From positions 434,001-498,000 of the forward strand of contig NZ_CP135918.1 of the NCBI RefSeq assembly GCF_032393985.1: a DNA stretch of 64,000 nt, written 5' to 3'. The notes beneath the pieces were generated by a model, which was not told the DNA's origin, made no database searches, and worked only from the letters and a program-made list of their open reading frames with translations. The translations under genes were made by a program, and so were the position numbers. Within the stretch, counting starts at the first letter, position 1, and every line of letters begins with the position of its first letter. Shown here piece after piece: positions 1 to 8,780 of this stretch. Source of the stretch: Fischerella sp. JS2. Lineage in GTDB: Bacteria > Cyanobacteriota > Cyanobacteriia > Cyanobacteriales > Nostocaceae.

Positions 1-353
1 GATATGCCCCAAGTTGAGTAAAAACGATAACGGATTGCACTACCAGTTAGCAGGGCAAAGCCAATTGTATTGCTAAATACAGAACTTATAAAGTTAGTCA
101 ATGCAATCTTTTTCCAACTCAGGGAAAAGCCAATATATTTAAACCCCAAAATATCGTAGAATGCGATCGCACAATAGCCAAGGGCCGTCAACCCGATACT
201 CACAACTAAGAGATTTTTTGGAATTGCTGCTAAATTCTTCAATACATCATGGTAGTTATACTCGCGCAGTTCGTTACTAATAGCCCATAGAGAAAGCACA
301 AGCAGCAACAAGCCAAATAGAGAACTGAGGTTGAGTTTAGGTTTTTTGGACAT
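1..353 (-). CDS. MprF-like membrane protein, N-terminal part (runs off the left edge)
   Basis: Reading leftwards from an ATG at 353-351, the frame stays open to the window edge (117 codons). The product starts MSKKPKLNLSSLFGLLLLVL and contains at least two membrane segments, then SNTIGFALLTGSAIRYRFYS. That last stretch is characteristic of the N-terminal lysylphosphatidylglycerol flippase/UPF0104 domain of MprF-type proteins. Family knowledge: such domains move aminoacylated phospholipids across the cytoplasmic membrane. The gene is divergent from the hydrolase and MprF C-half genes at 531-5049, which suggests a lipid-modification neighbourhood. Whether this protein also carries its own C-terminal synthase domain cannot be seen here. 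Confidence 0.75.
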   Translation of the reverse strand, partial: MSKKPKLNLSSLFGLLLLVLSLWAISNELREYNYHDVLKNLAAIPKNLLVVSIGLTALGYCAIAFYDILGFKYIGFSLSWKKIALTNFISSVFSNTIGFALLTGSAIRYRFYSTWGI

Positions 354-530
354 AAGTAAAAGAGAGTGAGGAGAAAGACAAGAAAATTAGTGCTTCTATC
401 TTCTGCCTTTTACCTTACAACCAGTCGCAAATTTTCCATTGCATTGACACGCTATTGACACATCATTTGCGTAAGCTTTGAATTGCAAGAAATATTTACC
501 AATAAGCAAGTCGTTAGGTTAAGTAGTCTG

Positions 531-1358
531 ATGACTATGATTGAAGATGCCTTAGACGGTTCAATAATTCATCTACGCCAATGGGTAAATTTACAAGTCT
601 GCCATAGTCCAGGTGCAACTCCTGCTGTGGTTTTTATTCACGGAGGTACAGGAAACCGCTTTAATTTCCGTTCTCAATACGAATTTGTCCAGAATCAAGG
701 TTGGCAAGTTCTAGCTTACGACTTAGCAGGACACGGCCAGTCTAGTCCTTACAGACACTACTCCATAGGGCGGCATTGTCGAGATTTGCAGCGATTATTG
801 CACTATTTTGACATTGATTCGCCCATACTGTGCTGCCACAGTTATGGAGTTCCGATTGGCTTAGAGTTTACCCAGCACTATCCAGTCAGTGGTCTAATTG
901 CTATTGCTGGTGGTACTCATGACTTAGCACCTTGGTGGGAAATTCCCTTGATGAAGTTTATGGCGTTTGGGGGAAGGTATCTTTACTATCTGCCTGGTGT
1001 GCAGCAAATAACCAATTTTTTCTCTACCTCTTACCGTAATCACGTCATGGAACTGTTTTTTGCTGAAAATCCAGTTCCTAAAGATTTCAGTTCCTACAAA
1101 GCCTTAGAAATATTTTGGGACTATAACTTTTTTGCCCGTCACCCTTTGCTAAAAAATTTACACATTCCTGTTTTAGTGATTACCGCAGGCAAAGACCCAA
1201 TGTTTACTCGCCAGATGGGAGATGATTTAGCGAGACACTTTGTTAACAGTACTCATTTACACTTTGCGAATGCGGGACATTTAGTGATGGCAGAACAGGC
1301 GGACTTAGTAAATGATGCGATCGCTAAGTGGATGATTTCAATTGCTGATAGACATTAG
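531..1358 (+). CDS. alpha/beta hydrolase
   Basis: This is an alpha/beta-hydrolase-fold protein of about 275 residues without an obvious signal peptide, so probably cytoplasmic. Visible motifs are the oxyanion-hole strand VVFIHGGTG, the nucleophile elbow ILCCHSYGVPIG (catalytic Ser), an acid in ITAGKDPMF and the catalytic His in NAGHLVMAE. All triad residues are present, so it should be active, but the substrate is unknown. The start is uncertain: an in-frame TTG at 483 would add 16 residues, while ATG at 531 (or 537) begins closer to the fold. It is the first of a same-strand group with two exported esterases and an MprF-type enzyme, so a lipid or aminoacyl ester is a plausible but unproven substrate. 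Confidence 0.8.
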   Translation: MTMIEDALDGSIIHLRQWVNLQVCHSPGATPAVVFIHGGTGNRFNFRSQYEFVQNQGWQVLAYDLAGHGQSSPYRHYSIGRHCRDLQRLLHYFDIDSPILCCHSYGVPIGLEFTQHYPVSGLIAIAGGTHDLAPWWEIPLMKFMAFGGRYLYYLPGVQQITNFFSTSYRNHVMELFFAENPVPKDFSSYKALEIFWDYNFFARHPLLKNLHIPVLVITAGKDPMFTRQMGDDLARHFVNSTHLHFANAGHLVMAEQADLVNDAIAKWMISIADRH

Positions 1359-1397
1359 TTTACAAAATTAAATTTTATTAAAACTCAAACTAGCTTG

Positions 1398-2351
1398 ATG
1401 AAATACTTACGATCGCAAATTCTGCTATTGATTTCGGCCCTAACTTTACTCAGCTGCAATTACTCGCAAAGCGTACAAGCCAAACCGTCGCCAGTTGCAC
1501 CAGTAAAAAATCTCTCTATTTTACCACCACAACCAAGTGCCAGTGATTTGGCTGTTCCCCTCACCTACAAAATTGAAACTTACAACAGCCAGGTGATGGG
1601 AGGAAGTCGCACCTATGGCATATCTTTACCTCTTGGTTATGAAAAAAACTCAAACCAGCGCTATCCCGTAATTTTTCTTCTTCATGGCGGACACGGTAAT
1701 CCTAAGGATTGGTGGTTAGAGCAAAAGGGAAACGCACTTATGACCCTGCAAAAATTATATGCCACAGGCAAACTACCACCTAGTATTGTCATTACACCAG
1801 ACGGTAACGACAAACGTGGTTCTAGTCCCTACTGGGACCCCCAATATATTGATGGTCCTCATGGTAATGTTTCTACTGCGATTGGGTCTGAACTGGTGAA
1901 GATTATCCAAAGACGCTATCGCACGTTACCTAATCCCGATTTTTGGGCAATTGGAGGACTATCTTCTGGTGGATGGGGTGCAATAAATGTAGGATTACAT
2001 AATGTAAATAATTTTTCAATTTTATTTAGTCATAGCGGCTATTTTAAAGATCAAAGCGGTCCCCAAAATAGCCCGATAATTCATATCAGAAATATTTCTC
2101 CTCAAGCACAACAAAGATTGCGAATTTATCTGGATACCGGGAGATCAGATATCGAAGAGATAGAAGAAGCTAAACAGTTTACTCAAGTATTAAGCCAACT
2201 GAAAATTCATAACATGTTTCATGAGTTTCCTGGCGGTCACACGTGGAATTATTGGCGTCAACATTTGGCAGATTCGTTGACTTTTGTAGGAGAACAATTT
2301 CGGATAGCACAAACAGCACATACTGCTGATAATTTAACTTTAAAAAAATGA
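1398..2351 (+). CDS. putative exported esterase (lipoprotein), first of a tandem pair
   Basis: This is an esterase of the EstA/feruloyl-esterase-like alpha/beta-hydrolase group. The N-terminus has a hydrophobic stretch ending in a lipobox-like LTLLSC, so the protein is probably a lipoprotein on the outer face of the membrane. Motifs are VIFLLHGGHG (oxyanion hole), ITPDGNDKRGSSPYWDP, the nucleophile WAIGGLSSGGWG (GxSxG-type) and the terminal His in FPGGHTWNYW. The ATG at 1398 directly follows an in-frame TTG at 1395. The TGA overlaps the ATG of the next gene (ATGA), so the two are probably translationally coupled. The next gene is a clear paralogue with the same motif order, which points to a local duplication. 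Confidence 0.8.
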   Translation: MKYLRSQILLLISALTLLSCNYSQSVQAKPSPVAPVKNLSILPPQPSASDLAVPLTYKIETYNSQVMGGSRTYGISLPLGYEKNSNQRYPVIFLLHGGHGNPKDWWLEQKGNALMTLQKLYATGKLPPSIVITPDGNDKRGSSPYWDPQYIDGPHGNVSTAIGSELVKIIQRRYRTLPNPDFWAIGGLSSGGWGAINVGLHNVNNFSILFSHSGYFKDQSGPQNSPIIHIRNISPQAQQRLRIYLDTGRSDIEEIEEAKQFTQVLSQLKIHNMFHEFPGGHTWNYWRQHLADSLTFVGEQFRIAQTAHTADNLTLKK

Positions 2352-3253
2352 AATTATCTAAGATTGTCATCGGCATGATCAGCGCGATCGCAATTCTTAC
2401 AGTAGGTGGCTACTGGTATGTATTCATTTTGGGTGCGCCACAGCTAGATCCACCTCAACAACAAACAAATACTGGGCTAAAGTTTCAATTAAAAACATTC
2501 AACAGCCAAGCAATGGGTAAAGCCCGTCAATACGGCGTGATTTTACCTCCAGGCTATGAAAAAAATCCTCGCCAACGTTATCCAGTTATCTTTCTACTGC
2601 ACGGCGGTCATGATGATGCCCGTGCTTATGTTGACAAATATGCCATTTTAGACATATTACATGAACTTTATCAAAGTGGGAAATTACCATCATCAATTGT
2701 AATTACACCAGATGGTAACGATAATCGTGGTTCTAGCCCTTTATATGACCCCAACTATTATGATGGGCCTAATGGAAAAGTAGGGACTTTGATCGGCTCA
2801 GAATTAGTCCAACATGTCAAGTCACGCTATCGTACTCTAGAAGAACCACAATTTTGGGCGATGGGCGGTATATCTTCTGGGGGATGGGGAGCATTTAATA
2901 TTGGATTACGCTATCTGAAAAACTTCAACATTTTGTTTAGCCACAGTGGTTACTTTACTGATGACAGTGGTTCACAAAATAGTCCCCAACAAATTGTGCA
3001 ACAATTATCAGCCGCAGATAGAAAGCAACTCCGCGTATATTTAGATGCTGGGAAAAATGATAGGGATTTACTAGCTTCTACTCAAACCTTCCATCAAACC
3101 TTAAACAAGTTGGGTATACAAAATGTGTTTTATGCTTTCCCTGGAGGACATGGTTTATCTGGGCCCGATATCGGTTGGAACTATTTTCATAAGCATCTTA
3201 AGGATTCGCTTACCTATGTAGGAGAACAGTTTAAGAAGCAGATGGGGAGATAG
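2348..3253 (+). CDS. putative membrane-anchored esterase, second of a tandem pair
   Basis: This 301-residue paralogue of the upstream esterase overlaps it by four bases (ATGA). Residues 5-28 form a single hydrophobic segment (IVIGMISAIAILTVGGYWYV) without a lipobox, so this copy is likely membrane-anchored with the catalytic domain outside. It keeps VIFLLHGGHD, ITPDGNDNRGSSPLYDP, the nucleophile motif GGISSGGWGAFN and a final FPGGHGLSG. Both copies keep catalytic residues, which argues for two active enzymes rather than a decaying duplicate. The substrate is not determinable. The position just upstream of an MprF-type aminoacyltransferase makes phospholipid or aminoacyl-lipid hydrolysis worth testing. 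Confidence 0.8.
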   Translation: MKLSKIVIGMISAIAILTVGGYWYVFILGAPQLDPPQQQTNTGLKFQLKTFNSQAMGKARQYGVILPPGYEKNPRQRYPVIFLLHGGHDDARAYVDKYAILDILHELYQSGKLPSSIVITPDGNDNRGSSPLYDPNYYDGPNGKVGTLIGSELVQHVKSRYRTLEEPQFWAMGGISSGGWGAFNIGLRYLKNFNILFSHSGYFTDDSGSQNSPQQIVQQLSAADRKQLRVYLDAGKNDRDLLASTQTFHQTLNKLGIQNVFYAFPGGHGLSGPDIGWNYFHKHLKDSLTYVGEQFKKQMGR

Positions 3254-3378
3254 GGACAAACCAGACAAGGAAGAGTGGAAGACGCGGGGAACTCACCGGC
3301 CCCTGGTGGGGATTAGGGACTAGGGGCGGCGGGGATGCGGGGAAAAAGCAATGACCATTGACAAATGACCATTGACAA

Positions 3379-5049
3379 ATGACAAATGACTTAAAAACTC
3401 GAATTGGACTGTGGAGTGCAGCACTGCTTACGGGTTTGGTCGCAGTGGTGAACTTAGTATCAGCAGTGACACCCAATCTCTATGGTCGGAATTTTTTATT
3501 GAAGGAATTTTTACCTTTTGAAATTCGTGCTGGTGGTCACATATTTGCAGCTTTGACTGGATTTGTTTTATTCACACTTGCTACTAACTTGTTGCGTCGC
3601 AAACGTGTTGCTTGGTTACTGACCATTGGCTTGTTGGTTATTTCGATTGTCAGCCATTTACTCAAGGGTTTGGACTATGAAGAAAGCCTGCTGTCTGGGT
3701 TACTGCTGGTGCAATTAATTATGATGCGTCATGTTTTTACAGCCCAGTCAGACCGTCCTTCAATTGCTAAAGGAGTACGGGTATTAATTGTTGCTTTACT
3801 GTTTACTTTGGCATATGGAACTATCGGATTTTACTTGTTAGACAACAAATTTTCAGTGAATTTTAGTTTGAGAGATGCCATACTTCAAACTCTAGCAATG
3901 TTCTTTACTGAAGATAATGCTGGACTGCAACCAAGAACGCGATTTGGTGAGTTCTTTGCCAATTCTATATACATAATTGCAGCCAGTACTTTTATTTATG
4001 CATTAATTATGCTATTGCGTCCAGTATTTTTACGTGATTTAACTACCCTTAATCAACGACAAAAAGCCAGAGAAATTGTCAAAAATTACGGATGTTCTTC
4101 TTTAGCCGCATTTGCTTTATTAAGTGATAAAAGTTACTTTTTTAGTCCTTCTGATCAGAGTGTAATTGCTTATGTTCCTAAAGGAAGAGGTGCGATCGCT
4201 TTAGGAGATCCCATCGGGCCGATTGCAGACCGCAGAGAGACAATAATTGCCTTTCAGCAATTTTGCCAACGTAACGATTGGTATCCTGCTTTTTACCAAA
4301 CTTTACCTGATGACATTAACCTATACATGTCTTTGGGATTTCAAGCTTTAAAAATTGGAGAAGAAGCGATTGTTGACCTCAAAAGCTTTACCTTACAAGG
4401 AAAAGCAGGTAAAAACCTCCGTAGCGCCCTAAATCGCATGACGAAGCTAGGGTATGAGGTCAGATTCTACCAACCACCTATTGCTGATGACTTGTTGCGC
4501 CAGTTAAAAATAGTCAGTGACGAGTGGTTGCAAATGGTGCAAGGTTCAGAAAAGCATTTTTCTTTAGGTTGGTTTGACGAAACTTACCTGAAGGAGTGTG
4601 AAATTGCTGTGGTACAGTCTTCTCACGGTGAAATTATTGCTTTTGCCAACATTGTATCTGAGTACCAACTCAATGAAATCACTAATGACTTAATGCGACA
4701 CCGCAAGTCGATAGAAAACGGTACAATGGATTTCTTATTTATTTCTATGTTCCAACACTATAAGGAACAGGGTTACGATAGTTTTAATCTGGGTCTGTCT
4801 GCTTTAGCAGGAGTTGGTGAAACTCAACAGTCAAGACGTCTGGAGAAGACATTACACTATCTTTATCAGCATCTTGAGCGATTCTATAATTTCCAGGGTT
4901 TGCACGCCTACAAAGATAAGTTTCACCCCATTTGGCAATCCCGTTATCTTGTTTATCCTAGCTTGGCAGCTTTACCTGATGTTATTGTGGCATTAATTCG
5001 AGCCGATTCTGGCGATCGCCTCCTCGATTATTTTAAACCAGGAGCATAG
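3379..5049 (+). CDS. MprF-type phosphatidylglycerol aminoacyltransferase (C-terminal half form)
   Basis: This 556-residue protein matches the C-terminal half of MprF. It has about six membrane segments in residues 8-220, then a soluble DUF2156/GNAT-like synthase domain from about 225 to 540. Supporting stretches are GAIALGDPIGPIADR, GKAGKNLRSALNRMTKLGY and YNFQGLHAYKDKFHPIWQSR near the end. The family transfers an amino acid (often lysine or alanine) from aminoacyl-tRNA to phosphatidylglycerol. The N-terminal flippase half is missing here, but a flippase-type protein starts divergently at 353. The ATG lies inside a run of short tgacaaatgaccat-type repeats without a clear ribosome-binding site, so the exact start is open. 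Confidence 0.85.
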   Translation: MTNDLKTRIGLWSAALLTGLVAVVNLVSAVTPNLYGRNFLLKEFLPFEIRAGGHIFAALTGFVLFTLATNLLRRKRVAWLLTIGLLVISIVSHLLKGLDYEESLLSGLLLVQLIMMRHVFTAQSDRPSIAKGVRVLIVALLFTLAYGTIGFYLLDNKFSVNFSLRDAILQTLAMFFTEDNAGLQPRTRFGEFFANSIYIIAASTFIYALIMLLRPVFLRDLTTLNQRQKAREIVKNYGCSSLAAFALLSDKSYFFSPSDQSVIAYVPKGRGAIALGDPIGPIADRRETIIAFQQFCQRNDWYPAFYQTLPDDINLYMSLGFQALKIGEEAIVDLKSFTLQGKAGKNLRSALNRMTKLGYEVRFYQPPIADDLLRQLKIVSDEWLQMVQGSEKHFSLGWFDETYLKECEIAVVQSSHGEIIAFANIVSEYQLNEITNDLMRHRKSIENGTMDFLFISMFQHYKEQGYDSFNLGLSALAGVGETQQSRRLEKTLHYLYQHLERFYNFQGLHAYKDKFHPIWQSRYLVYPSLAALPDVIVALIRADSGDRLLDYFKPGA

Positions 5050-5212
5050 GAGGGAATGGGGTGATGGGGTGATGGGGTGATGGGGTGTAGACGCGTAGCG
5101 GCTTAAGGTAAGGGTGGAGTGTGAGGAGTGGGAAATAACTATTAACTACTAACTATTAATGTACAGACGCGATGTTCCTCGTGTCTCTACCCACTAACTA
5201 CTAACTACTTTT
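5050..5212 (+). repeat. intergenic short-repeat tract with AGACGCGA hairpin
   Basis: The stretch holds a threefold tandem gggtgatgg-type repeat (about 5056-5085), a fragment gtagacgcgtagcggctt (5087-5104) that recurs at 60882-60899, runs of actaact, and a hairpin at 5165-5186. The hairpin arms are AGACGCGA and TCGTGTCT, a one-base variant of the family arm, with loop TGTTCC. Confidence 0.75.
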
Positions 5213-6097
5213 ATGAGTGCTATTCGCGAAGAATTTACTACTAATCCCCAACACAAAGCTAGGACAAAGAATTCTGGAAAACGCATTTTACTTTGGGTTG
5301 CGATCGCTTTTGTGGTGATTTTCTGTTTAGCACCTATCATGTGGCAAATTCTGACTTCTTTCAAGGTGAATCAGGATATTTCCCAAGTGCCTACAGTTTA
5401 TTTTCCTACACGCATAACACTGAATCATTACATAAATTTATTTAGCCGTCGTCCTTTTTGGCGTTATATATTAAACAGTGCTTTTGTATCTTTTATCTCT
5501 ACAGCTTTTGCTTTAACCATTGGTGCGCCTGCTGCCTATGCTTTGGCAAGGTTACGCCCTCGAGGTAATCAATTTATCTTGGCAAGTGTTTTAATTGTGA
5601 CTTTATTTCCTGGTATTTTATTATTCCAAGGGCTGTTAGAAATAGTTCAAGTGTTGCATTTGGGTAATAATTATCTAGCATTGATTATTCCTTATACAGC
5701 TATTAATTTACCGTTAACTATTTTGGTGTTACGTAGCTTTTTCTTACAACTACCAAAAGATTTAGAAGATTCTGCCAAAATAGATGGTTATAGCACTTGG
5801 CAGATGCTCATCCAAATTTTATTGCCTATGACTATTCCAGCCCTAGTGACTACTGGAATTTTGACATTTATTTTTGCTTGGAATGAGTTTATCTTTGCCC
5901 TGACCTTCATTACTCGTGAAGACATGAAAACAATTCCTGTAGCAGCTGCCCAACTTAGCGGGGCGTCAACCTTTGAAATTCCCTACGGCCCAATTGCTGC
6001 TGCTACTGTGGTTGGCACACTTCCCTTAGTTTTACTAGTTTTGTTTTTCCAGCGCAAAATTGTCCAAGGTTTAACGGCTGGTGCAGTCAAGGGTTAA
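5213..6097 (+). CDS. sugar ABC transporter permease, MalG type
   Basis: This is an inner-membrane permease of the carbohydrate ABC importer family (MalG/UgpE-like), 294 residues with six predicted membrane segments. The cytoplasmic EAA-type coupling loop is visible as DLEDSAKIDGYSTWQMLIQI followed by LLPMTIPALVTTG, and FAWNEFIFALTF is typical of MalG members. The ATPase at 6212 follows on the same strand and could energise it. No MalF-type partner or solute-binding protein is in the window, so the rest of the transporter must be encoded elsewhere, as is common in cyanobacteria. The sugar transported is not readable from the sequence. Confidence 0.88.
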   Translation: MSAIREEFTTNPQHKARTKNSGKRILLWVAIAFVVIFCLAPIMWQILTSFKVNQDISQVPTVYFPTRITLNHYINLFSRRPFWRYILNSAFVSFISTAFALTIGAPAAYALARLRPRGNQFILASVLIVTLFPGILLFQGLLEIVQVLHLGNNYLALIIPYTAINLPLTILVLRSFFLQLPKDLEDSAKIDGYSTWQMLIQILLPMTIPALVTTGILTFIFAWNEFIFALTFITREDMKTIPVAAAQLSGASTFEIPYGPIAAATVVGTLPLVLLVLFFQRKIVQGLTAGAVKG

Positions 6098-6211
6098 TGG
6101 AGATTGCAGACAAGGAGGACAACTAACCAGTTATCAGTTATCAGTTATCAGTTATCAAATCAAACTGTTCACTAATTCATGCCCAATCCCCGATCCCCAA
6201 TCCCCTGTATC

Positions 6212-7303
6212 ATGGCAACTCTAGAATTAAAAAACCTCAATAAAACCTACTCACCTAAAGTTGTTCCAGTCAAAGACATTAGTTTAACCGTAGATGATAA
6301 TGAATTTCTGACTTTGCTTGGGCCAAGTGGGTGTGGTAAGTCGACGACTTTGAGGATGATTGCAGGATTGGAAGAAGTCACTCGCGGTCACATCATCCTT
6401 GGGAACGAAAATATCACCTTTAAGCGCCCAGGCGATCGCAATATGGCGATGGTATTTCAAAGCTACGCCCTTTATCCCCACATGACGGTGTACGATAACC
6501 TCGCCTCTGGAATGAAATTGAAAAAAGTTCCTCATGCCAAAATTAAACACCGAGTTGCTGAAGTCGCAGAAATTCTCGGCTTAGAAGAATTATTGCAGCG
6601 TAAACCTGGGCAATTATCTGGTGGACAAAGACAGCGGGTTGCAGTTGGTCGAGCATTAGTACGTAATGCCCAGGTATATTTATTAGATGAACCCTTGAGT
6701 AACCTAGATGCACTATTAAGAGAACGAGTCCGCGCTGATATCAAGCAAATATTTGCTGCCCAACAAGTGCCAGTGGTTTATGTCACCCATGACCAAACAG
6801 AAGCGATGACGCTTTCAACCAAAGTTGCAGTCCTGAATAACGGCTATGTGCAGCAACTAGATTCACCCGCACGCATATATAATCATCCAGCGAATTTATT
6901 TGTAGCTGGTTTTGTGGGCAGTCCACAAATGAATTTGCTTACCCTACCTTGCCGGGGACACCATGCAATACTGGGTGATTTGGGTGATTTTCAAATTCCC
7001 TTACCTGATATTCCCACAATTCCACCACAAATAGTCTTAGGAATTCGTCCAGAACACGTTCGTATTCCTCAAGATGGAGATACAAACATTATTAAAGGTC
7101 GTGTGTTTTTAGTAGAAAACTTGGGAATGCACAATTTGGTGAGTGTCAGTATTGCTTCCCAAGCAGAACCTTTGACAGTACGTGCTTTGTTACCCCCAGA
7201 CCAAAATATAAGTAACGAGGAGATGATGTTAACATTGCCACATGAAAATATTCATTGGTTTGATGTAGAGTCAGGAGATTCGTTGGTTAGGAAAAGTGAG
7301 TGA
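6212..7303 (+). CDS. sugar ABC transporter ATP-binding protein (MalK/UgpC/MsmX type)
   Basis: This is the cytoplasmic ATPase of a carbohydrate ABC importer. Walker A is GPSGCGKSTTLRMIAG, the Q-loop VFQSYALYPHMTV, the signature LSGGQRQRVAVGRAL, Walker B VYLLDEPLSNLDA and the H-loop YVTHDQTEAMTL. A C-terminal OB-fold-type domain (LGIRPEHVRIP) is typical of MalK/UgpC proteins. The ATG at 6212 (MATLELKNLNKTY) is preferred. An upstream in-frame ATG at 6179 would add MPNPRSPIPCI, which is only a translation of the dispersed aatccccgatcccc repeat. The protein probably works with the MalG-type permease just upstream and may serve several permeases. Confidence 0.9.
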   Translation: MATLELKNLNKTYSPKVVPVKDISLTVDDNEFLTLLGPSGCGKSTTLRMIAGLEEVTRGHIILGNENITFKRPGDRNMAMVFQSYALYPHMTVYDNLASGMKLKKVPHAKIKHRVAEVAEILGLEELLQRKPGQLSGGQRQRVAVGRALVRNAQVYLLDEPLSNLDALLRERVRADIKQIFAAQQVPVVYVTHDQTEAMTLSTKVAVLNNGYVQQLDSPARIYNHPANLFVAGFVGSPQMNLLTLPCRGHHAILGDLGDFQIPLPDIPTIPPQIVLGIRPEHVRIPQDGDTNIIKGRVFLVENLGMHNLVSVSIASQAEPLTVRALLPPDQNISNEEMMLTLPHENIHWFDVESGDSLVRKSE

Positions 7304-7752
7304 CAATTAGGGAGGAGGTGGGGAGTATGAGGAGTATGAGGAGTGTGAGGAGTAAACAATTAACCACTATCAAATTATTAATATTCTCTTCACCCACATC
7401 CACATCATCGATATCTACGCTAAATTAGTGAATTTTTGAATTTCAAAGATTTTATCAGATGAATAATCATACAAATCAAATTCAATTCACTGTTTTCGAC
7501 AACAGTATTTTGTATATGAACTAAAATTATATACAATCTGTGATTTTCATTTTCTAGCAAGGGTTTCAGCCCTTTGGAAAGTTTGTAGTTATGGCTACAG
7601 TCCTCACTACAAACTTTCTTATATTGTGTTTATTTAATCTCTGTACATTCTCATCATTTGTATTCGTTAGCTTTTTTTGATTATCCCTTACCGATCTCAA
7701 TATTTTATTGTTACTTTTATTTTGTAACTATTAATATACTCCTTGTGTCAAA
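7304..7752. other. 449-bp gene-free stretch with a 13-bp inverted repeat
   Basis: After low-complexity gaggagtatgaggagtgtg repeats (7308-7355) the region is AT-rich. It contains a perfect 13-bp inverted repeat, gaaagtttgtagt (7577-7589) and actacaaactttc (7606-7618), with a 16-nt loop. The outer sequence gggtttcagccctttgg resembles dispersed palindromic elements of Nostocales. No open frame is supported. Confidence 0.6.
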
Positions 7753-8490
7753 ATGCTGCGACTTTATCATGTAATAATCGGTGTAGCTTTGTTGGTTTTA
7801 GTACCTTTAGGATTCAAGGTTACTGGTTCTGGCTCTTCTAAAAATAGTGATTCTCCAGCAGTGGTGCAAACATCTCCAACTACGACTTCTAGCCCTAAAG
7901 GCAACAATATTTGGAAAAATCTTGCTCAGAAAACTGCTAGCCCTAAAGATTGGCAAGTTGCACCTTGTGATGGTAATGCACCTCTACTATGTATCTCTGC
8001 AAATGGAGAACGTGTTGGTACGGTAGAGATGCTGATTTACCCACTGGAAAAACAGCCGAATTTTCAAAAGATGCTCACTCAAGCTGGTATAGATCCCAGT
8101 AAAAAAATAGATTACCAAAATCCCCAATACCAAACTCAGCTATTATCAGCACTCAATACTTGGGTTAATGAATACTACGCTGGATTAGAGAAAGATCGTC
8201 AAGGTAGTTATGGCGATCGCATCACTTTTTCCAGCTATCCGTCTCAACAAGTACAGGTTGGTAAACTTCCTGGACTCCGTTATGGTTTTGTCGGTTTACA
8301 GCGCCAAGGTGGAGTGCAAGAACAACATCTAGGTTATGTTACTTTTGATGGCAAAGCACTTTATGTGATAGCTACTGCTTTTAACCCGGCTTCGCAAACA
8401 GGTAAGTTCAATAAATTAGAAAATTTGGCTGTTTTTGAACCATATCTAGATGCGATCGCCTTTAATTTACGCTTGCCAAGTTCAATTTAA
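7753..8490 (+). CDS. membrane-anchored or secreted protein of unknown function
   Basis: This 245-residue protein has one N-terminal hydrophobic segment (residues 6-23, HVIIGVALLVLVPLGFKV), a Ser/Thr/Pro-rich linker to about residue 55, and a globular domain. The domain contains two cysteines close together (VAPCDGNAPLLCIS), which could form a disulfide outside the cytoplasm, and a C-terminal FEPYLDAIAFNLRLP. I do not recognise a characterised family; it looks like a cyanobacteria-restricted exported protein. It stands alone between two repeat-rich gaps and is followed by a hairpin at 8565-8590. Confidence 0.65.
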   Translation: MLRLYHVIIGVALLVLVPLGFKVTGSGSSKNSDSPAVVQTSPTTTSSPKGNNIWKNLAQKTASPKDWQVAPCDGNAPLLCISANGERVGTVEMLIYPLEKQPNFQKMLTQAGIDPSKKIDYQNPQYQTQLLSALNTWVNEYYAGLEKDRQGSYGDRITFSSYPSQQVQVGKLPGLRYGFVGLQRQGGVQEQHLGYVTFDGKALYVIATAFNPASQTGKFNKLENLAVFEPYLDAIAFNLRLPSSI

Positions 8491-8564
8491 ACTTGCAATT
8501 TTACTGTTTAAAAAAGCTTCTATGTATGGGCAACTTAGCTAATTTTTGCCCTTAATAAAATTAT

Positions 8565-8590
8565 TGAGGACACATTAGCCTGTGTCCTCA
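8565..8590 (+). terminator. 10-bp hairpin downstream of the 7753 gene
   Basis: tgaggacaca (8565-8574) pairs perfectly with tgtgtcctca (8581-8590) across a 6-nt loop. It lies 75 bp after the upstream stop codon and before the convergent kinase gene. There is no T-run after it, so it may be a weak terminator or a processing site. Confidence 0.4.
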
Positions 8591-8780
8591 TTCTGATTGA
8601 ACAATTGTAATAATTAAAATTAACTAATATCAAGTTTAGCTAATTGCTTATAATCTTATGCTTCGCCGTTGGTCATTGGTTTTTCCCATTACCGATTACC
8701 AATTACCTATTACCAGCCTACGCAACAGTATAAGTATTCAAGCGAACATGATATCAGACAAAAATTTAGTTATCCAGTAG

